DNA from: Paenibacillus cremeus
GTDB lineage: Bacteria > Bacillota > Bacilli > Paenibacillales > NBRC-103111
NCBI RefSeq assembly: GCF_007786445.1
Contig: NZ_VNJI01000008.1
Span: 1-64,000 of the forward strand
Direction of reading: 5' to 3'
Length of the DNA stretch: 64,000 nucleotides
The notes beneath the pieces were generated by a model. The model had not been told where the DNA came from. It saw only the letters and a list, made by a program, of their open reading frames with translations, and made no database searches. The translations under genes were made by a program, and so were the position numbers. Of this stretch, positions 17,017 through 23,882 are shown piece by piece. The first letter of the stretch is position 1. Each line of letters opens with the position of its first letter.

Positions 17017-17712
17017 GTGATCGAATTGCGGAATCTATCGAAAGTAGTGCAAGAGGCCGGCCGGGAGCTCCCAGTGCTGCGCAGTGTCGATTTATCGATT
17101 CAGGCGGGGGATTTTGTCTCCATTATGGGCCCGTCGGGGTCGGGCAAGTCGACTTTAATGAACATTTTGGGACTCCTGGATGAACCGACCTCCGGCGAGT
17201 ATTGGTTCGAGGGAACGAACGTCCGTAAGCTGAGCGGGAGTAAGCAGGCGGCATTTCGTAATGAGCGCATCGGCTTCGTGTTTCAAGCGTTCATGCTCAT
17301 CCCCCGGTTATCGGTAAAGGACAATGTGGAGGTGCCCCTCCTATATACGTATTGCCCTCGCAAGGAGCGCAAAAGGCGCATCGAGACGGCGCTGGAGCAA
17401 GTGGGGCTGCTGCATAAGCTGAACGAACCGGTGGTTCATCTCTCTGGTGGGCAGAAGCAGAAGGTAGCCATCGCCCGTTCGATCATCAATGATCCGGATT
17501 TGCTGCTGGCGGACGAGCCGAGCGGGAATTTGGATGCGGAGTCCAAGGAGGACATTTTGCGCATCTTTACTTCTTTGAACCGGATGGGCAAAACGATCGT
17601 ACTGGTCTCGCATGACCGGGAAGTGGCGGAGATCGGGAAGCGGATTCTGACTTTGCGAAATGGCGAGTGGACTGAAACCTCTGATCCTGCTCCTATGGGG
17701 GTGGCGCTATGA
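17017..17712 (+). CDS. MacB/LolD-type ABC transporter ATPase
   Basis: The 231-residue ATPase has Walker A (GPSGSGKST), Q-loop (GFVFQAFMLIPRLSV), signature (LSGGQKQKVAIARSI), Walker B (LLLADEPSGNLD) and H-loop (VLVSHD). Starting at GTG 17017 gives the usual MIELRNLSKV opening, with GGAAGG nine bases upstream; the TTG at 17008 would abut that site. The ATG of the next gene overlaps its stop by 4 bases. Together they form a mechanotransmission-type exporter, perhaps for peptides or antibiotics. The substrate is unknown. Confidence 0.92.
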   Translation: MIELRNLSKVVQEAGRELPVLRSVDLSIQAGDFVSIMGPSGSGKSTLMNILGLLDEPTSGEYWFEGTNVRKLSGSKQAAFRNERIGFVFQAFMLIPRLSVKDNVEVPLLYTYCPRKERKRRIETALEQVGLLHKLNEPVVHLSGGQKQKVAIARSIINDPDLLLADEPSGNLDAESKEDILRIFTSLNRMGKTIVLVSHDREVAEIGKRILTLRNGEWTETSDPAPMGVAL

Positions 17713-18935
17713 GGCTGCTGCGTACGTTTCTCGTCGCCTTCCGCGGATTATGGAGCTACCCGACCCGTACTTGGCTTGCGGTGCTAGGGATTACGATCAG
17801 TACGCTGCTGGTGGTCTTTTTACTGTCAGTGCTCTATAACTTCAAGAACAGTCTGGTCGGCCAGGTACAGAGCGTGGGAGTTCAGCAGATTGTGGTCGTG
17901 CCCGGCAAGCTGCTTAACAGCGGGAAAAATATAAGCCAAACCAGCTTATCCAGCTTGATGTCCTATACATCCGTCACAAGTACACTGACGTATAAAGATG
18001 CGATGGACGTGAAGGCCCAGGTGCCGGACGTCGTTAAAGCGGCTCCACAGCTGGAGACGATCACAGCGATGCAGGGCAACGGCAAAAGCGCCGAGATCAT
18101 GTACACCGGAACGCTGCCGGATTATGCCGATATGTACACGCTGGAGCTGGCGGAGGGGCGTTTTTTCACGGAGGAGGAAGCGGTGAAGGAGACGCCGGTT
18201 ATCGTGCTGGGGCAGACGGTGAAGCAGCTGCTGTTCGGTGATGAGCCTGCGGTCGGCAGCAAGGTGAAGGTGAAGGGGATTGATTTTACCGTCGTTGGCG
18301 TTCTGCAGGACAAGCAGCTGATCGGCTTCAACTTCAATGAGCGGGCTTATAGCGGGTATCCGTTGGTATCTCATACGACGAATTTGCAGAATGCGTCGAT
18401 GCTCTTTTTCAAAGCGCAGTCCCCGGAAGGGCTGGAGGCTGTGCGGCAAAAGATTGCCAAGGTCATCGCTACCAACCATGGCGTTCAGGACTTTGGCTTG
18501 GTGGCACCTGAGGGGGCGCTGCATGTCATTGATACGATTGCCGATCTGGTCACGGCGATTGCTGCAGGGATTACGGGTGTATCGTTCTTGGTCGGCGGGC
18601 TTGGGATCATGAATGTGATGCTCCTTACGGTGAAGGAACGGACCCGGGAGATCGGAGTTCGAAAAGCGGTTGGAGCGCAGTGGTGGGACATTTTGCTGCA
18701 GTTTCTGCTGGAAGCGGCCTATATCAGCGCGATCGGATGTGTGCTGGGGTTAGTGGGAGCGTACGGATCGCTTCAGCTGCTGCATCGGTTTTTCCCGGTG
18801 CTGTCGACGGAGTTCCCGATGGCGCTGGTGGGCGGATGCTTGCTGTTCTCTATCTGCCTGGGTTTGGTGTTCGGAATTACGCCGGCGCTGAAGGCCTTGC
18901 GGGTGAAGCCAATCGATGCGCTGCGCTATGAGTAA
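17709..18935 (+). CDS. MacB/FtsX-type ABC permease
   Basis: The 408-residue protein has one N-terminal helix (WLAVLGITISTLLVVFLLS), a large extracellular domain (about residues 45-265) containing a MacB-PCD-like fold, and three C-terminal helices with the FtsX motif. The cytoplasmic loop KERTREIGVRKAVGAQ is diagnostic of this family. It overlaps the ATPase gene by 4 bases. In Gram-positive bacteria such pairs export peptides or serve in defence. No adaptor with HlyD features is present; the lipoprotein that follows may be the extracytoplasmic partner. Confidence 0.92.
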   Translation: MRLLRTFLVAFRGLWSYPTRTWLAVLGITISTLLVVFLLSVLYNFKNSLVGQVQSVGVQQIVVVPGKLLNSGKNISQTSLSSLMSYTSVTSTLTYKDAMDVKAQVPDVVKAAPQLETITAMQGNGKSAEIMYTGTLPDYADMYTLELAEGRFFTEEEAVKETPVIVLGQTVKQLLFGDEPAVGSKVKVKGIDFTVVGVLQDKQLIGFNFNERAYSGYPLVSHTTNLQNASMLFFKAQSPEGLEAVRQKIAKVIATNHGVQDFGLVAPEGALHVIDTIADLVTAIAAGITGVSFLVGGLGIMNVMLLTVKERTREIGVRKAVGAQWWDILLQFLLEAAYISAIGCVLGLVGAYGSLQLLHRFFPVLSTEFPMALVGGCLLFSICLGLVFGITPALKALRVKPIDALRYE

Positions 18936-18957
18936 GAAGAAACATGGAGGGATCAGC

Positions 18958-19686
18958 ATGAGAAAAAGCAGCTGTGGCGCAGCGATGGTTACAATGGGGG
19001 GGGTAGTGCTGCTGACCGGGTGCTTCTCGGCCCCCTCGCCCTGGGTGAAGTCGCAGGCGGAAGCGCCGGTGTCCACGCCAGCGGTGACGGCAGCCACACC
19101 AGCTCCGAAGGCCACAGAGCCTCCCAAGTCTGAAGCAGCAGTGTCGGCCAGCACGACTCCGTCCAAGGAGGATGCTCCTGCCAAGCCCATTCCCGAAGAG
19201 CTGGCGCAGACAGCTCCTGCCGCATCTTCTGCACCTCCTGTAAAAGAGGAAGCAGCGCCGGCGCCTAAGCCGACTCCGACTCCAGCTGCGGCGGAAAGCC
19301 CTGCACCGCAAGCGCCTCAGCAAAAGCCTGAGCCTGCTCCAGAGGTCACGGTCGAACAAGTGACGGCGAAGTATAGAGCCGAGCTGACGCAGCTCAAGGC
19401 CTACTACTCGGGTCAGCTGCAGGACCTCTACGGGCAGGCTGTCGCAGCACAGAAGAGCGGGCAGTCGAACCGCGACATTCTCACGGCCTTTTCGCAAAAG
19501 GTGGTGGCTTTGGAGGAGGATTCGCAGGCGAAGGTGAACGAGGCGCTCTTCAAGATGAAAGAAGAGCTGACGAGCCATAACCTGCCTTTGGACAGTGTCG
19601 ACGAGCTGCGCACCTCCTACTATGCGGAGCTGGATAAAGCGAAAGCCAGCTTCATGGATAAAGCCAAAATCGATTTCAAGCTGTAA
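18958..19686 (+). CDS. Lipoprotein with Pro/Ala-rich stalk and helical C-terminal domain
   Basis: ATG 18958 follows ATGGAGGGATC. The 242-residue product begins MRKSSCGAAMVTMGGVVLLT, then GCF, a lipoprotein signal with lipidated Cys. A stalk of about 110 residues rich in Pro, Ala, Lys and Glu follows. The C-terminal 115 residues are helical: VTVEQVTAKYRAELTQLKAY, then RDILTAFSQKVVALEEDSQA, and DELRTSYYAELDKAKASFMD. It lies 22 bases behind the MacB-type permease. I infer an extracytoplasmic accessory of that exporter, reaching through the wall. No known domain is recognised. Confidence 0.75.
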   Translation: MRKSSCGAAMVTMGGVVLLTGCFSAPSPWVKSQAEAPVSTPAVTAATPAPKATEPPKSEAAVSASTTPSKEDAPAKPIPEELAQTAPAASSAPPVKEEAAPAPKPTPTPAAAESPAPQAPQQKPEPAPEVTVEQVTAKYRAELTQLKAYYSGQLQDLYGQAVAAQKSGQSNRDILTAFSQKVVALEEDSQAKVNEALFKMKEELTSHNLPLDSVDELRTSYYAELDKAKASFMDKAKIDFKL

Positions 19687-19709
19687 CCCTTCTGAAGGAC
19701 GTGCTGCAG

Positions 19710-20228
19710 GTGAGACTAACGAAATACTGGAGGCTGGGGCTAACCCATGTGCTTCCGCTGCTAGTTTGGATGCTTGTGATCTTCTCTTTTTCCTCTCAAT
19801 CGTATGATCAGCAGGACCTGCGGCCATGGCTTAAGGATCGGGTGCCGGAGCAGGTTATCAAGGAGCATTTTTCCTCGGTAAAAGTCAATTATCATGGCAG
19901 TGAAGTAAGCATCCGGAAGAAAGGCGTTCCCGGCTTCGTTGAATTTTTCATTCGCAAAGGGGCGCACGTATTCGAATATGCGTTGCTGGGGCTGCTCTCG
20001 GCTCGGCTCCTGTGGAGACTGCTGAGAGGGCGTATCGGCCTGACTTTGCTCTGCAGCCTCCTTTTTTGCGCGATCTATTCGACGTCGGATGAGGTGCATC
20101 AAATCTTTACCCCGAACCGAACGCCGATGGCGACGGATGTTCTACTGGATTCGAGTGGGGCAGCTTTCGGGATCCTACTGTTGATGGCATACTATTGGTT
20201 CATGAAAAGGCGGAGTCATTCTCTATGA
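19710..20228 (+). CDS. VanZ family membrane protein
   Basis: The 172-residue protein has helices at LPLLVWMLVIFSFSSQSYDQ, EYALLGLLSARLLW, LTLLCSLLFCAIYSTSDEVHQ and the C-terminus. The motif FSFSSQ, the GAHVFEYALLG segment and STSDEVHQIFTPNRTPMATDVLLDSSGA are the VanZ signatures. Members confer low-level teicoplanin resistance or act in cell-envelope functions. I choose GTG 19710, about ten bases behind GAAGGA, over GTG 19701. It follows the lipoprotein by 23 bases and may belong to the exporter operon. Confidence 0.92.
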   Translation: MRLTKYWRLGLTHVLPLLVWMLVIFSFSSQSYDQQDLRPWLKDRVPEQVIKEHFSSVKVNYHGSEVSIRKKGVPGFVEFFIRKGAHVFEYALLGLLSARLLWRLLRGRIGLTLLCSLLFCAIYSTSDEVHQIFTPNRTPMATDVLLDSSGAAFGILLLMAYYWFMKRRSHSL

Positions 20229-20257
20229 GTGATTTCGTCCTTTTTTGCTCTGCTGTC

Positions 20258-20728
20258 TCATTCTAATGTAATAGACATGTTCTCTAAATAAGCTTGTATG
20301 ATGGGGATATGTGTCTCTGCAATATTAATTTTATCCAGCTGTTCCCTTGGAATAAATCGAAGCTCTCTGGATTCTTCACTACAAACTAATTCGGTATAGG
20401 CTTCGACTTCAACCTCATACGCGATGGTAATAATCCTCTTCACATTGCCATCTGGAAATGCGATGATTCTTGAGGGATCAGAAAAGGTTCCAAAAAGGTT
20501 TACGCTTTGAACCTTCAAGCCGGTTTCCTCTTTCACTTCACGTATAAGCCCCTCTACCAAGCTTTCGTCCAGATGAATGGCACCGCCAATAATAGCCCAT
20601 CGATCGCTGTCCATTCGTTTTTCTAATAATACGGAGTCTCCACTTCGAATTAATGCCACTACTCCAATACTAGTCGGCTTATTCGGTACCGGCGCTTTAG
20701 CATTTTTATAATAAAACTTAGCTTCCAA
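20258..20728 (-). CDS. Nudix hydrolase
   Basis: The 156-residue protein contains the complete Nudix box, GGAIHLDESLVEGLIREVKE followed by ETGL, with all metal-binding Glu residues. The start is TTG 20728, preceded by GGAGGGTGA. It faces the VanZ gene, with 29 bases between the stops. It should hydrolyse a nucleoside diphosphate-linked substrate; the substrate is not predictable. Confidence 0.93.
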   Translation of the reverse strand: MEAKFYYKNAKAPVPNKPTSIGVVALIRSGDSVLLEKRMDSDRWAIIGGAIHLDESLVEGLIREVKEETGLKVQSVNLFGTFSDPSRIIAFPDGNVKRIITIAYEVEVEAYTELVCSEESRELRFIPREQLDKINIAETHIPIIQAYLENMSITLE

Positions 20729-20951
20729 AAGCTCACCCTCCTAAATGGAATAAACGTTATTCATCTTGAGAATAATTTCGACTGAGCCCACCCATTTTCC
20801 TTTTTTTAACATAGTCCATTTTAACATAGCCTATTTTTCAAAACGCTTACATAATAATGTAGGGTGAGCCACGGAACGAATGCAAGTCAGTCCTGCGAAT
20901 GGTATAGGTACCAGCCTAATCTCGGTTGAGGATGAAATGGAGGGAATGCGC

Positions 20952-21110
20952 ATGGTTATGGTGAGAAAGCTAAAGGTTCTCTGGCATGCATTTTGGTCCT
21001 GCTATCATCGTCTCCTTTACGACAGCTGCTTGGACCGCCAAATGAGGCAGCAGCTGCTGAAAAAGGTGGAGTACCATGAGGACAGCATTCGATATATCGA
21101 CGCGGCGTAG
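20952..21110 (+). CDS. LWHxFW microprotein, copy 1
   Basis: The frame MVMVRKLKVLWHAFWSCYHR, then LLYDSCLDRQMRQQLLKKVE, ends YHEDSIRYIDAA (52 residues). ATG 20952 has GGAGGG about eight bases upstream; ATG 20946 is too close to it. It shares LWHxFW, D-x-C and K-x-x-YH with the 49-residue protein at 21366, which stands behind a c-di-GMP riboswitch. It is probably helical and amphipathic. No family is recognised. I saw no riboswitch core in front of this copy. Confidence 0.6.
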   Translation: MVMVRKLKVLWHAFWSCYHRLLYDSCLDRQMRQQLLKKVEYHEDSIRYIDAA

Positions 21111-21223
21111 CTCCAGTATGGTAAAAATAGTTATTTAGACCTAGGGTTTATTGGGCTTGTACGACTTAAGTTGTGTTGAATTTCTTGATATAGGATGGTA
21201 AAATTTTAATGTATATAAAACCT

Positions 21224-21347
21224 CACATAAATCATACGACAAAGGCAAAATCGCTGAAAAGCGGTGACGCAAAGCTTAAGGGGCTTCATCGGGTGACCGA
21301 TATGCCAGCCAGCTACCGAAGCATCGTACCTCCCGTAGATTTATGTG
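21224..21347 (+). promoter_or_regulatory. Cyclic di-GMP-I (GEMM-I) riboswitch
   Basis: The core (about 21235-21328) has all the GEMM-I landmarks. The AAGGCAAA entry leads to P2 closed by a GAAA tetraloop (CGCT-GAAA-AGCG), then the invariant GACGCAAAGC. P3 contains ATCGG-GTGA-CCGAT, followed by ATGCCAGCC and GCTACCG. P1 is TACGA (21235-21239) with TCGTA (21324-21328). A further outer stem, CACATAAAT (21224-21232) with ATTTATGTG (21339-21347), ends just before AGGAGGAG, so it may act in the expression platform. It controls the microprotein at 21366. No terminator lies between the aptamer and the gene, suggesting translational control. Confidence 0.93.
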
Positions 21348-21365
21348 CAATTAGGAGGAGAGTTA

Positions 21366-21515
21366 ATGGAAAAGTTGTGGCACGGATTTTGGATGAGATT
21401 TAACGAATTGATCTTGGCGGATTGCATCTGCAAGAGCGAACGAGAGAAGATTACGAATAAGATTAAGTATCATCATATGAAACTGAATAGCTTAAACTTA
21501 CAAAGCACCCTATGA
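21366..21515 (+). CDS. LWHxFW microprotein, copy 2, behind the c-di-GMP riboswitch
   Basis: The 49-residue product starts MEKLWHGFWMRFNELILADC and ends NSLNLQSTL. AGGAGGAG precedes ATG 21366. It aligns over its length with the 52-residue protein 256 bases upstream (LWHxFW, then L, D-x-C, K-x-x-YH), so the two arose by duplication. It has an amphipathic helix with one or two Cys and a basic middle; there is no signal peptide. Control by a c-di-GMP aptamer points to a role in the motility/biofilm switch, which is inference. The stop codon is inside its own terminator hairpin. Confidence 0.75.
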   Translation: MEKLWHGFWMRFNELILADCICKSEREKITNKIKYHHMKLNSLNLQSTL

Positions 21516-21525
21516 AGGGTGCTTT
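21502..21525 (+). terminator. Intrinsic terminator overlapping the microprotein stop
   Basis: AAAGCACCC (21502-21510) pairs with GGGTGCTTT (21517-21525), followed by T. The TGA stop (21513-21515) lies in the loop, so translation to the end would melt one arm. Confidence 0.85.
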
Positions 21526-21531
21526 TGTCAT

Positions 21532-21690
21532 CTAGCCTAGCTTGCAGTCCCGCGGCGGATCTGGGCGTAGGGATTCCGTTGTCGCAAATACAACCTCAAG
21601 CAGCCGGTTGGGGTGGATCCCGAGCTCCCGTCCGATGGTTAGAATATCTAAAGGCTTGGGGTTAGAAAGTGCATTCGAAGATAGATTCAT
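21532..21690 (-). CDS. 52-residue protein with a short HTH-like segment
   Basis: ATG 21690 is preceded by TAGGAG. The product MNLSSNALSNPKPLDILTIG, then RELGIHPNRLLEVVFATTES, ends LRPDPPRDCKLG. The middle ILTIGRELGIHPNRLLEV reads like a helix-turn-helix, but the protein is too short for a standard domain. It is convergent with the riboswitch-controlled microprotein and shares its terminator region. No family is recognised. Confidence 0.5.
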   Translation of the reverse strand: MNLSSNALSNPKPLDILTIGRELGIHPNRLLEVVFATTESLRPDPPRDCKLG

Positions 21691-21911
21691 GACGAAATAC
21701 TCCTATCTATCCGGGTAATAATGTTAGTAGAACTTATTATAATGAAATTGGTTGAAAGTGCTGTCGAAAGGTCGTTCTTGCTATATTAAGAATTATTTAG
21801 GCTTTTTTTGGGAATCTGACAGCATTCATACGTGATGATGTTGTATGATGTAATAAACTAGGTCTTGCGACGCAGTCGCAACACCACTTCCATTATGACT
21901 TCAAGAATAGG

Positions 21912-22568
21912 ATGATCCTGTTGAACAACTGGTCTATTGCACAACGTTATAGAGGAAGACTCGTCGGCACCGCGTTTGGTCTGGTCCAATCGGTCGTATG
22001 GATCGTACTCGTTCTGGGATATTTGAGTGTGAGGGTGGTTATAGCGGCGTGTTTATTTATGGTGTTAGGGTGGGTTCTGGGCCAACAATACGATAAGGTG
22101 AAATATTATTCCGAGAAAGATGCCCTAACCAAGCTGTACAATCGCAGATTTATCGCCAGGGTGTTTCCGAAGCTGAAGTCGCTCATGGACCGCCGGCAAA
22201 AAAAACTGGGCTTGTTTGTGGTCGATGTGGATCAGTTTAAGAAAATCAACGACATGTATGGACATGTTATAGGGGACAAGGTATTAACGGAGCTTTCGAA
22301 TCTGCTGCTGGCCAATGTGAGGAATACGGATTTTGTAGCCCGGTGGGGCGGTGATGAATTCGTCATCGTGTCACCGGACATCGGCGTGGATGGCGCGGAC
22401 AAAGTCATTACCAGGATGAAGGAAAAGCTGGAAGCGCTTCGGCGGGCTAACGATTGGACGCTTAGCGTCTCGATCGGGTCCGCGATTTATCCGGATGAAG
22501 CCGATACGTTGGAAGCGCTGATTCATGAAGCGGATCAAAAAATGTATCAGATCAAATTTGGGGAGTAG
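21912..22568 (+). CDS. Membrane-anchored diguanylate cyclase (GGDEF)
   Basis: The 218-residue protein has an N-terminal membrane hairpin (about residues 20-60, VQSVVWIVLVLGYLSVRVVI) and a full GGDEF domain. It begins DALTKLYNRRF, has LFVVDVDQFKKINDMYGH, and carries the intact active site RWGGDEFVIV. The inhibitory I-site RxxD (RNTD) lies five residues before GGDEF, so product feedback is likely. It would make c-di-GMP, the ligand of the riboswitch 600 bases upstream. The start may be ATG 21912 or TTG 21921. The next gene begins 2 bases after its stop. Confidence 0.93.
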   Translation: MILLNNWSIAQRYRGRLVGTAFGLVQSVVWIVLVLGYLSVRVVIAACLFMVLGWVLGQQYDKVKYYSEKDALTKLYNRRFIARVFPKLKSLMDRRQKKLGLFVVDVDQFKKINDMYGHVIGDKVLTELSNLLLANVRNTDFVARWGGDEFVIVSPDIGVDGADKVITRMKEKLEALRRANDWTLSVSIGSAIYPDEADTLEALIHEADQKMYQIKFGE

Positions 22569-22570
22569 CT

Positions 22571-23164
22571 GTGAGGCGGGAATTGAAGTTGAAGAAATCT
22601 GTACTTAGTATAGCCGTACTACTTATTGTGGTAATTATCATTGCTGCCGGTGCCGGGAGATTTCTGGTGGTTGATGAGCCGCCTAGGCAATCGGATGTGA
22701 TTGTCGTGCTGTCCGGCGATAAAGGAGAAAGGACTGTAAAGGGAGTAGAGCTATTTCAAAAGCATTTTGCTCCCTACCTCTTGTTTTCTGGGGGAATCGT
22801 ATATAATCACGTTACTATGGCTGAATTAATGGGGAAGCACGCCGAGGGTCTGGGTATTCCTAAAGACGCTATTTTACTAGAAGACAAAGCAGATAGTACG
22901 TATGAGAACGCCACTTTTACTTTGGATATCATGAAGAAGAAAGGACTTACATCGGCTATTGTCGTTTCTTCGAATTATCATATGAAGCGTGTGAAATTTC
23001 TTTTTGAACGGGAATTTAAAAATTCAGGAATCACTCTCACGTATGTGGCAGCCACAGATGAATATTTTGCCCCCTCCAAATGGTGGTCCAACAATAAAAG
23101 CATTATGATCACTATCAACGAATACATCAAATTCGCAGGTTATTTGTTTGGCAAAAATGCTTGA
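22571..23164 (+). CDS. YdcF/ElyC-like DUF218 protein
   Basis: The 197-residue protein has one N-terminal membrane helix (SVLSIAVLLIVVIIIAAGAG) and the DUF218 fold: SDVIVVLSGDKGERTVKGVE, then YLLFSGGIV, GIPKDAILLEDKADSTYENA, and AIVVSSNYHMKRV. Those Ser/Asn/His clusters are the usual conserved site. Family members such as SanA and ElyC affect envelope integrity. GTG 22571 starts 2 bases behind the diguanylate cyclase, so the two form an operon and c-di-GMP may be tied to envelope or polysaccharide work. Confidence 0.85.
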   Translation: MRRELKLKKSVLSIAVLLIVVIIIAAGAGRFLVVDEPPRQSDVIVVLSGDKGERTVKGVELFQKHFAPYLLFSGGIVYNHVTMAELMGKHAEGLGIPKDAILLEDKADSTYENATFTLDIMKKKGLTSAIVVSSNYHMKRVKFLFEREFKNSGITLTYVAATDEYFAPSKWWSNNKSIMITINEYIKFAGYLFGKNA

Positions 23165-23189
23165 TGGTCGAAAGAAAAAAACGACGATC

Positions 23190-23312
23190 CTATAGTCGCC
23201 GCCGTTTGGAGTTCCAATATTTAATCCATTTCGCGCCTTCGTCATCCAGATAAAGCCTAACACCGACGAGTTTAAGAGGAGTCCATATTTCTCTAAAATG
23301 ATACAATGGCAT
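23190..23312 (-). CDS. IWTPL microprotein, copy 1
   Basis: The 40-residue product MPLYHFREIWTPLKLVGVRL, then YLDDEGAKWIKYWNSKRRRL, follows GGAGGTC. It aligns without gaps in its N-terminal half with two other short proteins in this window (23613-23747 and 57871-57999). The shared layout is MP, variable residues, IWTPL, one residue, then a hydrophobic pair, G, a hydrophobic residue, and a basic Trp/Arg-rich tail. It is basic, has no signal peptide and is unlikely to span the membrane. The function is unknown. It is too short for standard gene finders. Confidence 0.7.
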   Translation of the reverse strand: MPLYHFREIWTPLKLVGVRLYLDDEGAKWIKYWNSKRRRL

Positions 23313-23415
23313 ATATGAATTGACCTCCATTTTCATTATTAGCTATATTTTAGCAATTTCGCGCGATGAAGTTCGTCGATATTTGTTGGCTGGTTTCTAA
23401 AATAAACTTTAAACG

Positions 23416-23452
23416 AAAAAGACCACACTAGGCTAGGCGATGTGGTCTTTTT
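23416..23452. terminator. Bidirectional terminator
   Basis: AAAAAGACCACA (23416-23427) pairs with TGTGGTCTTTTT (23441-23452). A-runs and T-runs flank both sides, so it can stop transcription both ways. The stop codon of the 54-residue gene lies in the loop. Confidence 0.85.
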
Positions 23453-23597
23453 GAACGGCTTCTTGTAGTTTTCTTTTTCTAATACATCTATCGAGGAGCT
23501 TCGAAAGGAATTCAAGCTGCTCCATGGTGGCTACCCTTAAGAAATACCGCATGATCCTTCTCATTTGTACATGGTAGTGCAACTGGTTTAGTTTCAC
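23433..23597 (-). CDS. 54-residue basic helical protein
   Basis: GTG 23597 follows AAAGGGA at about ten bases. The product MKLNQLHYHVQMRRIMRYFL, then RVATMEQLEFLSKLLDRCIR, ends KRKLQEAVQKDHIA. It is helical and strongly basic in the middle. It lies 15 bases behind the stop of IWTPL copy 2, so the two are probably cotranscribed and end at the shared terminator. No family is recognised. Confidence 0.6.
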   Translation of the reverse strand: MKLNQLHYHVQMRRIMRYFLRVATMEQLEFLSKLLDRCIRKRKLQEAVQKDHIA

Positions 23598-23612
23598 GGT
23601 GGAATCGTCCCT

Positions 23613-23747
23613 TTAACTAACGAATTTTCGCTTAAGCAGCCGTCTTGGTTGTGACCACAATTTGATCCAAACCCGTTTTTCATCATCACGATAAAAACGA
23701 ATGCCGAAGTATCTCAACGGTGTCCATATATCTTGGAAGTAAGGCAT
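23613..23747 (-). CDS. IWTPL microprotein, copy 2
   Basis: The 44-residue product MPYFQDIWTPLRYFGIRFYR, then DDEKRVWIKLWSQPRRLLKR ending KFVS, follows TAGGAG. Compared with copy 1 it keeps IWTPL, the G at the same distance, the acidic DDE turn, a W-I-K motif and the Arg-rich tail. Conservation at the protein level, together with a separate ribosome site for each copy, argues for real genes. It is first in a two-gene unit with the 54-residue protein. The function is unknown. Confidence 0.7.
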   Translation of the reverse strand: MPYFQDIWTPLRYFGIRFYRDDEKRVWIKLWSQPRRLLKRKFVS

Positions 23748-23882
23748 TGGAAGATTTGTCTCCTAGTCAATTATGTATGAAGTATGTATATTCATATTTT
23801 AGCACTTGGCCCTATTACCGTGCGTAAACCTTAAGGTAAGTTTATAATGGTACATTATGGATACGTGTTTGGAGGAGATAAA

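Noticed and set aside
18877-19827. Long minus-strand frame opposite the lipoprotein gene
   Set aside because: It has an Arg/Leu-rich composition typical of the complement of Pro/Ala-rich coding sequence, with no motifs.
20820-20940. Possible second riboswitch before the first LWHxFW gene
   Set aside because: There is some base pairing, but the GEMM-I core GACGCAAAGC and the P2/P3 landmarks are absent.
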